64,000 bases of DNA from Arthrobacter liuii (GTDB lineage Bacteria; Actinomycetota; Actinomycetes; Actinomycetales; Micrococcaceae): contig NZ_BMFW01000002.1 of the NCBI RefSeq assembly GCF_014639275.1, forward strand, positions 62,487-126,486, read 5' to 3'. Position 1 is the first letter of the stretch; every line of letters starts with the position of its first letter. The notes under the pieces are model-generated. The model searched no databases. It saw only the letters and a program-made list of their open reading frames with translations, and was not told the origin of the DNA. A program made the position numbers and the translations under genes. This document shows, one piece after another, positions 58,611-64,000 of this stretch.

Positions 58611-58666
58611 CGCATGTGACGTAAGGGAATGATGCCTTCGTTACGTTAGTAGGCGGAGAGACTTCG

Positions 58667-61276
58667 ATGACTGGGACGGTTGCACCAAGGAACAAGATTC
58701 TTGCCGGGGGCGTGATGGCTGGGATCATTATTGCGCTGGGCGCTGCTGCCGGGCCAACGGCAGCCTTTGCGGGGAGCTCCACGCCGGGCGACCCGGCGGC
58801 GGGCAACCCTGTAGTTTCGCCAACGCCCACTGGCGGGCCCGGAACCCCCCAGTCCGGCGGGCAGGCAGATCCTTCGCCTTCGCCTGCTCCCTCCGGTGCA
58901 GGACTCCCTGAAGCCGTGCTGCGTGACCTGGGCATGACCATGGCGGAATTCAACACGGCAGGCGAGCTGGGGCGGCAGGCGGTGCAGGCCTTGAATTCCC
59001 TGCAAGTGCTTCCGGGCTATGCGGGGATCAGCCTTGGAAACGGGATGATCCAGGTGCGCGGCACCGGTTCTGCCCTGCAGGCGCGGGTGGACGAACTGAA
59101 CAAGTCCGGCGGGGCAAAGTTCGTGCTCGTTGCACCCGCAACGCCGGAAGCACCAGTACCAGCACCAGCGCCGGCAACACCAGCGCCGGCTGCAGCGCCG
59201 CAGCCTCACGCCGCTGCAACTGCTGGCCCGGGCCGGGACCGCCAGATCGCAGTCAGCGCCGATCAACTCTTCCAGGCCTATCTGCGGGATGTCGGAACAA
59301 CAGGGCTGCAGGCTGTGGTCTCCGAGGCGGGAAGATTCGTCATCCGGACAGGCGGAGTCGCCGCGGCACAGTCGACACCTGACGGCGGTGCAGCGGCAGC
59401 CGCCCCGAACCAAACCGGTGCCGTGGCGAGCCCCGGAAAGATCTCGCCATCGGAATTCGTCTCGAAGTACGCCAACGTAGTGCTCGACGGCGCTGCCCCC
59501 CTTAAACCGGAAGCTGACGTCCCCGGCGGGGTGGGCTACAGGTCCGACAACGGGTTCACCTGTTCGACAGGCTTCTCCGCCTTTGGTCCGGCGGGACTGC
59601 CTGCGGTCCTTACCGCCGGGCACTGCGCAGAAGACGGTACTGCGAAAACGGTTGACCTGCTGCTTGGGGGAGCACCGGCCGGCCGGCTGGGGAGCTTCCA
59701 GTTCAGCCAGTTTGGCGGTCCTGGAAACTCCCCGGTGCTCAACCCCACAACCCCCATGGGCCCGGACTACACCGCGGTCACCGATCCGGGAAACGTTGGA
59801 ACCGACATTGCCGTCATCGGTGCGATCCGGCAGGACCTGGACCCGCTGCCGGCCGCCAGTACCCACGGGGACCCTTCGGAGCCAGGTCCGGACGTGAAGA
59901 TCATCGGAACGGCCTCCCCGGTGCTGGGCATGCCGGTCTGCCGCTCGGGGTGGAGGACGGGGTGGTCCTGCGGGCACATCGGTGCCGTGGGGATCTTCCT
60001 GGTGGGCGGCCCCACCTATGTCGACAACCCCTCCGATCCCAGGCATAACGATATCCGTGCGTTCAACGGGTTCCTCTCCTACGACGTCCATTCCGCGGGT
60101 GGTGACTCGGGCGGCCCTTGGATCAGCGGAAACTTCGCGGTGGGCACCCATTCCGCAGGTAACTCGGGCGGTGCCCAAAACATCGCCGTGGCGGCCACCC
60201 TCCAGGACTCCCTGAAGGTGCTTCCCGGGTACCAACTGGAACTCTTCCTCAATAAGCCCGAACTCGTGGCCCAGGCAGACAAAACGTTCAAGGCAGGGGC
60301 CAGCATCACGGGCCGGGTCCCGGCCGCCCCGGCCTCCGCCGTGGCCGCCGGTTCGCAGGTCCGAATCACCTATTCCGGCCGGCAGCCGTTCGACGTGCCC
60401 GTGGATGCCGCCGGCAACTGGTCCTTCACCGCACCGGAAGCGCCGGGACCATTTACTTTTACGGCTGAGACCGTGAACGGTTTCAGCCGCTCGGGTCCCG
60501 TATCACTGAGCATCGTCATTGCGCCATCGTTCCTTCCCGCGCCGGCCATAACCACCCCAGCGAACGAGCCGCTGCCCGGGTTGAAGACCATCGAAGGCAC
60601 GGGAACGCCCGGCGCCACAGTCACCCTGTCCGGGGACGTCGCAGGCTCGGTGCTGGTCGGGACCGATGGCCGCTGGTCGGTTTCACTGCCGGCCCCGGCG
60701 CCGTACGGCAAGGTAGTCGCCACCGCAGTGCAGTCATACCCGGGCCTCCCCGACAGCCCCGCCACCACGGTTGTTTTTTCCGTCACGCCGCCACCCCCGG
60801 CCGTGACCAGCCTTACCGACGGGCAGCACCTCAAGCAGGACGCGCTGCCGGCGAGCATTGCCGGAACCGGACTGAACGGCGCAGACATCACGGTGTCCAT
60901 CGACGGAAAGCCCGCAGCCGGCACGGTCGGCGGGGGCGCAACGGGATCCCGCTCCGTGGGGACAGGCCTGGCACCGTTGGTCCTGGTGGCAGGTGGAACC
61001 TGGAAGGTTCCCTTTCCCGCCGGTCTGGGCGCCGGCCCCCACACATTGTCGGTGACGCAGACGGTGGACGGCGTGGCGTCCGGCCCCGCTGACCTCACGT
61101 TCACCGTCGACGCCCCGCCCCCGGTTCTTCCGGCCGGGAACATCACAAATGGGGCTCTCGCCGCCACCGGATCCGCCGGGGTAATGGCCGCCGCGGCCGC
61201 CGCTGTGGCCGCGCTCGCCGTCGGAACCCTGCTAATGGTGCTGGTCCGCCGCAGGAAGCGGTCTTCGGCCCGGTAG
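58667..61276 (+). CDS. Cell-surface S1-type serine protease with Ig-like repeats and sortase motif
   Basis: 869 residues. A signal peptide (residues about 1-35) and a Pro/Ala-rich propeptide-like part (to about 290) precede a chymotrypsin-fold domain with His319 (TAGHCAED), Asp380 (GTDIAVI) and Ser481 (GGDSGGPW). Three Ig-like repeats (about 540-610, 635-705, 720-820) follow. The end carries LAATG at 831-835, a hydrophobic helix and RRRKR, the arrangement of class E sortase substrates (LAxTG). GGAGAG stands before the ATG. The enzyme is likely anchored to the wall and cuts extracellular proteins; the middle Pro/Ala repeat (PAPVPAP-like) may be a wall spacer. Confidence 0.88.
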   Translation: MTGTVAPRNKILAGGVMAGIIIALGAAAGPTAAFAGSSTPGDPAAGNPVVSPTPTGGPGTPQSGGQADPSPSPAPSGAGLPEAVLRDLGMTMAEFNTAGELGRQAVQALNSLQVLPGYAGISLGNGMIQVRGTGSALQARVDELNKSGGAKFVLVAPATPEAPVPAPAPATPAPAAAPQPHAAATAGPGRDRQIAVSADQLFQAYLRDVGTTGLQAVVSEAGRFVIRTGGVAAAQSTPDGGAAAAAPNQTGAVASPGKISPSEFVSKYANVVLDGAAPLKPEADVPGGVGYRSDNGFTCSTGFSAFGPAGLPAVLTAGHCAEDGTAKTVDLLLGGAPAGRLGSFQFSQFGGPGNSPVLNPTTPMGPDYTAVTDPGNVGTDIAVIGAIRQDLDPLPAASTHGDPSEPGPDVKIIGTASPVLGMPVCRSGWRTGWSCGHIGAVGIFLVGGPTYVDNPSDPRHNDIRAFNGFLSYDVHSAGGDSGGPWISGNFAVGTHSAGNSGGAQNIAVAATLQDSLKVLPGYQLELFLNKPELVAQADKTFKAGASITGRVPAAPASAVAAGSQVRITYSGRQPFDVPVDAAGNWSFTAPEAPGPFTFTAETVNGFSRSGPVSLSIVIAPSFLPAPAITTPANEPLPGLKTIEGTGTPGATVTLSGDVAGSVLVGTDGRWSVSLPAPAPYGKVVATAVQSYPGLPDSPATTVVFSVTPPPPAVTSLTDGQHLKQDALPASIAGTGLNGADITVSIDGKPAAGTVGGGATGSRSVGTGLAPLVLVAGGTWKVPFPAGLGAGPHTLSVTQTVDGVASGPADLTFTVDAPPPVLPAGNITNGALAATGSAGVMAAAAAAVAALAVGTLLMVLVRRRKRSSAR

Positions 61277-61279
61277 CCG

Positions 61280-61723
61280 CTACTTGTGGCGCTTCATCAG
61301 CAGGTTGGTGATGCGCAGCGTGCACAGCCGCTGGCCTGCCTCATTGGTGATGAGCACCTCATGCGTGGTCAGCGTGCCGCCCAGGTGGATGGGCGTGGCC
61401 GTGATGGTCACCTGGCCCTCCCGCGCCGAACGGTGGTGGGTGGCGGAAACGTCCACGCCCACCGCCGTCTTGCCCATGGTGCTGGCGTGGATCACCGCGG
61501 CCCAGGACCCTACGGCCTCGCCCACGGCAAGGGAGGCGCCGCCGTGCAGCAGCCCGAACGATTGCCTGTTGCCCTCCACCGGCATGGTGGCCACGACGCG
61601 TTCCACGGACTCCTCCAGGATTTTCACGCCCATCTTCTCGTCCAGCTCACCCAGGGTGATTTTCCAGAGTTCGTGCGCGGACGGCCGGTTCCCGGCGGCA
61701 TCCGTGGGGGACGGGGCGTTCAT
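61280..61723 (-). CDS. PaaI-family hotdog thioesterase
   Basis: 147 residues with AAAGGAG 6 nt before the ATG. The hotdog fold and active-site region GLLHGGASLAVGEAVGSWAA match hydroxyphenylacetyl-CoA thioesterase PaaI, which frees CoA from dead-end products of the phenylacetate pathway. It is divergent from paaZ and shares the promoter region with the TetR-like operator at 61803-61820, so it is probably co-regulated. End meets the surface protease gene tail-to-tail with 3 nt between. Confidence 0.9.
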   Translation of the reverse strand: MNAPSPTDAAGNRPSAHELWKITLGELDEKMGVKILEESVERVVATMPVEGNRQSFGLLHGGASLAVGEAVGSWAAVIHASTMGKTAVGVDVSATHHRSAREGQVTITATPIHLGGTLTTHEVLITNEAGQRLCTLRITNLLMKRHK

Positions 61724-61802
61724 AAGTTCTCCTTTGAGGCGGCCAGATTCGGTCCTGGCCTTCTAGTCTGCAGCACGGCACTTCATGTATGGTGAATATA
61801 TT

Positions 61803-61820
61803 ACCGAACGGACGGTCAGT
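61803..61820 (+). promoter_or_regulatory. TetR/PaaR-like operator between paaI and paaZ
   Basis: ACCGAACGGACGGTCAGT fits the same 18-bp palindrome pattern as the site at 52946-52963 (14 of 18 identical). Placed between divergent paaI and paaZ genes, 48 nt before the paaZ ATG. Confidence 0.78.
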
Positions 61821-61867
61821 AATGGCTGTCCTGTTTGCCTGCCCCCTTGTTGGAAGGACCGTCAACG

Positions 61868-63979
61868 ATGACCACCACAGCCACAGCTCCCCAGGCCACG
61901 GTCGACACCGTGGAGACAGTGCCCAGCTTCGTCATGGATGCCTGGTGGACTCCCGACGCCGACTCGTCGGCTTCCGCGGTCCCCGTCCGGGACGCGAGCA
62001 CGGGGGAGATCCTGGCCAAGGTAAGCACGGAGGGGCTGGACCTCGCAGGCGTGGTGGAATACGGACGCACCACCGGCCAGGTTGAACTGGGCAAGCTGAC
62101 CTTCCACCAGCGGGCCCTCAAGCTCAAGGAGCTGGCGCAGTACCTGAACGGCCGCCGCGACCACTTCTACGCGTTCTCCGCGCAGACCGGCGCCACCAAG
62201 ATCGACTCGATGGTGGACATCGACGGCGGCATCGGCGTCCTGTTCACGTTCGGTTCCAAGGGCCGGCGCGAACTGCCCAATTCGCAGGTGGTGGTGGAGG
62301 GGCCCTTGGAGGTGCTCTCCAAGGACGGGTCGTTTGCCGGCGAGCACATCTATACGCGCATTCCGGGCGTCGCCGTGCAGATCAACGCCTTCAACTTCCC
62401 GGTCTGGGGCATGCTCGAAAAGTTCGCCCCCGCTTTCCTCGCCGGCGTCCCCACCATCGTCAAGCCCGCCACCCCCACGGGATACGTTGCCGCCGCGGTG
62501 GTCAAGGCCATCGTGGAATCCAACATCCTGCCCAAGGGTTCCCTGCAGCTGGTCTCCGGCTCTGTCCGCGGCCTGCTGGACTTGCTGGACTACCGCGACC
62601 TGGTGGCGTTCACCGGCTCCGCGTCCACTGCCAAGTCGCTGAAGTCCCACCCGAACGTGGTGGAGGGCGGCGTCCGGTTCACCTCCGAGACCGACTCCCT
62701 GAACGCCGCCATCCTGGGCCCGGATGCGGTGGAGGGCACCCCCGAGTTCGATGCCTTCGTCAAGTCCGTGGTCACCGAAATGACCGTCAAGGCCGGCCAG
62801 AAGTGCACCGCTATCCGTCGCGCCATTGTGCCCCAGGAACTGGTGCCCGCCGTGTCGGCGGCCATCGGCAAGCGCATATCGGAGCGCATTGTCCTGGGTG
62901 ATCCCCGCGGGGAGGGCGTCACGATGGGCGCACTTGCGTCCGTGGAACAGCTTGAGGATGTCCGTGCGGCCGTGCAGTCCATGCTCGACGCCGGCGGTGA
63001 GCTTGCGTACGGAACGCTCGATTCGCCGTCGGTCACCTCCGCCGACGGAACCACCGGGGTAGTGGCCGCCGGGGCGTTCATGGCCCCCGTTGTCCTGAAC
63101 TGGGACAACCCGGAAGCCGAAGCCATCCACTCGCTCGAAGCGTTCGGGCCGGTGTCGTCCGTGATCGGCTACAAGGACCTGCCCGACGCCGTCCGGCTGG
63201 CGGCCCGCGGCGGCGGCTCCCTTGTGGCCTCGGTGTGCACCAACGATCCCGGCGTGGCCCGCGAACTGGTCACCGGCATCGCCGCGCACCACGGCCGCGT
63301 CCTGATGCTCAACCGCGAGGACGCCCGCTCGTCCACCGGCCACGGTTCGCCGGTTCCCCACCTGGTCCACGGCGGACCGGGACGTGCCGGCGGCGGCGAG
63401 GAGCTGGGCGGCATCCGCTCCGTGCTGCACCACATGCAGCGGACCGCCATCCAGGGCTCCCCGAACATGCTCACCGCCGTCACTGGTGTGTGGCACGCGG
63501 GAGCTGACCGCAACTTCACGCTGGAGACCGAGGGGATGCACCCGTTCCGCAAGGCCCTTGCCACCCTCCGGATCGGTGATGCCGTCCGTTCGGAGCTGCG
63601 GCAGGTGACGCTCGAAGACATCGACGCGTTCGCCAACTCCACCGGCGACACGTTCTACGCCCACACCAACCATGAGGCGGCGGAAGCCAACCCGTTCTTC
63701 CCCGGCATCGTGGCGCACGGCTACCTGCTGCTGGCTTGGGGCGCCGGGCTGTTCGTGGAGCCCGCCCCGGGCCCCGTGCTTGCCAACTACGGCCTGGAGA
63801 ACCTGCGCTTCATCACCCCTGTTGCGGCAGGTGATTCGATCCGGGTAACCCTCACGGCCAAGAAGATCACCCCGCGCGAAACCGACGAATTCGGCGAGGT
63901 GGCCTGGGACGCCGTGCTCACCAACCAGGACGACGAAATCGTGGCCACCTACGACGTCCTCACCCTGGTGGAGAAGTAG
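61868..63979 (+). CDS. paaZ: Bifunctional oxepin-CoA hydrolase / 3-oxo-5,6-dehydrosuberyl-CoA semialdehyde dehydrogenase (PaaZ)
   Basis: 703 residues from ATG 61868 with GGAAGGA before it. Residues 1 to about 520 are an aldehyde dehydrogenase with Cys in KAGQKCTAIRRA and the NAD region VKPATPTGYVAAAVV. Residues about 555-703 are a MaoC-type hydratase (DTFYAHTNHEAAEANPFFPG with its Asp/His). PaaZ opens the oxepin-CoA ring and oxidises the aldehyde. It starts downstream of a PaaR-like operator; the rest of the paa cluster may lie beyond the window. Confidence 0.94.
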   Translation: MTTTATAPQATVDTVETVPSFVMDAWWTPDADSSASAVPVRDASTGEILAKVSTEGLDLAGVVEYGRTTGQVELGKLTFHQRALKLKELAQYLNGRRDHFYAFSAQTGATKIDSMVDIDGGIGVLFTFGSKGRRELPNSQVVVEGPLEVLSKDGSFAGEHIYTRIPGVAVQINAFNFPVWGMLEKFAPAFLAGVPTIVKPATPTGYVAAAVVKAIVESNILPKGSLQLVSGSVRGLLDLLDYRDLVAFTGSASTAKSLKSHPNVVEGGVRFTSETDSLNAAILGPDAVEGTPEFDAFVKSVVTEMTVKAGQKCTAIRRAIVPQELVPAVSAAIGKRISERIVLGDPRGEGVTMGALASVEQLEDVRAAVQSMLDAGGELAYGTLDSPSVTSADGTTGVVAAGAFMAPVVLNWDNPEAEAIHSLEAFGPVSSVIGYKDLPDAVRLAARGGGSLVASVCTNDPGVARELVTGIAAHHGRVLMLNREDARSSTGHGSPVPHLVHGGPGRAGGGEELGGIRSVLHHMQRTAIQGSPNMLTAVTGVWHAGADRNFTLETEGMHPFRKALATLRIGDAVRSELRQVTLEDIDAFANSTGDTFYAHTNHEAAEANPFFPGIVAHGYLLLAWGAGLFVEPAPGPVLANYGLENLRFITPVAAGDSIRVTLTAKKITPRETDEFGEVAWDAVLTNQDDEIVATYDVLTLVEK

Positions 63980-64000
63980 CCCCACCAGACGCCCGCCCAC

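Noticed and set aside
58601..58618. Tandem 9-bp repeat ACGCATGTG at the end of the tyrosine phosphatase gene
   Set aside because: Only two copies; the stop codon is inside, no sign of a functional element.
61862..64000. A 712-codon open frame on the minus strand opposite paaZ
   Set aside because: It mirrors paaZ codon for codon with high GC at third positions, has no recognisable domain and low-complexity His/Gly/Gln content; a shadow frame.

Overview
The window is a chromosomal stretch of a high-GC actinobacterium, most likely Arthrobacter, Pseudarthrobacter or a close relative in the Micrococcaceae. This rests on GC-rich third positions, frequent GTG starts, menaquinone and system II cytochrome c genes, a BldC-like regulator beside the tiny ribosomal protein bS22, a DinB2-type polymerase, a DUF6480-like protein and an IniB/dynamin cluster. 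I saw no tRNA, rRNA, CRISPR array, insertion sequence, integrase or prophage gene.

1-22376 is a carbohydrate and sugar-acid catabolic region. A tightly packed operon (1-5207) encodes a Gfo/Idh oxidoreductase (cut by the window edge), a short-chain dehydrogenase, an enolase-superfamily dehydratase, KdgD and a ketoglutarate-semialdehyde-type dehydrogenase; together these fit oxidation of a uronic or aldaric acid to 2-oxoglutarate. A divergent operon follows (alpha/beta hydrolase, Gfo/Idh-PmoA fusion, M24-like protein), facing a carbohydrate ABC transporter. LacI-type operators lie at both of these promoters and again before the binding-protein gene. A DUF1961 remnant, a secreted protein of unknown role and a STAS/SEC14-like gene come next. 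The L-rhamnose operon (LacI regulator, mutarotase, isomerase, kinase, bifunctional aldolase/dehydrogenase and a CE7 acetyl esterase) closes the region. Rhamnose plus uronate plus esterase suggests pectin or rhamnogalacturonan use; this is inference.

22377-33100 is mainly core genome: a DAHP synthase behind an aromatic-rich leader peptide, BldC-like and bS22 genes, a HAD phosphatase, glutaredoxin-like protein and Rex, a YGQ-repeat membrane protein, YceI, and an operon of a histidine phosphatase with TlpA, CcdA, ResB and CcsB for cytochrome c maturation.

33263-42317 is the most unusual part. It holds a truncated Hsp70-like ATPase with a membrane segment and a long Pro/Thr-rich tail, a LuxR-type regulator without an NTPase domain, a lysine-free Asp/Asn/Ser/His-rich IniB-like protein, and two dynamin-like GTPases resembling IniA and IniC. 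It looks like a self-contained cell-envelope stress module related to mycobacterial iniBAC, with nested palindromes in front of hsp70 and iniB.

42309-52909 carries small membrane proteins, menaquinone genes (menA, menE, menB), a VOC protein, a CPBP protease, an amino acid permease, a dienelactone hydrolase, a DinB2-type polymerase with Ile at the steric-gate position, CsbD and a pentapeptide-repeat protein. 53029-63979 contains two phenylacetate-type catabolic units (thiolase/hydratase/3-hydroxyacyl-CoA dehydrogenase, and PaaI/PaaZ). Each is preceded by the same TetR-like 18-bp palindrome. They are separated by a DUF6480-like protein, GNAT, SGNH hydrolase, tyrosine phosphatase and a surface serine protease with an LAATG sorting motif. 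Long intergenic hairpins with a shared 12-nt loop pattern mark at least two sites.
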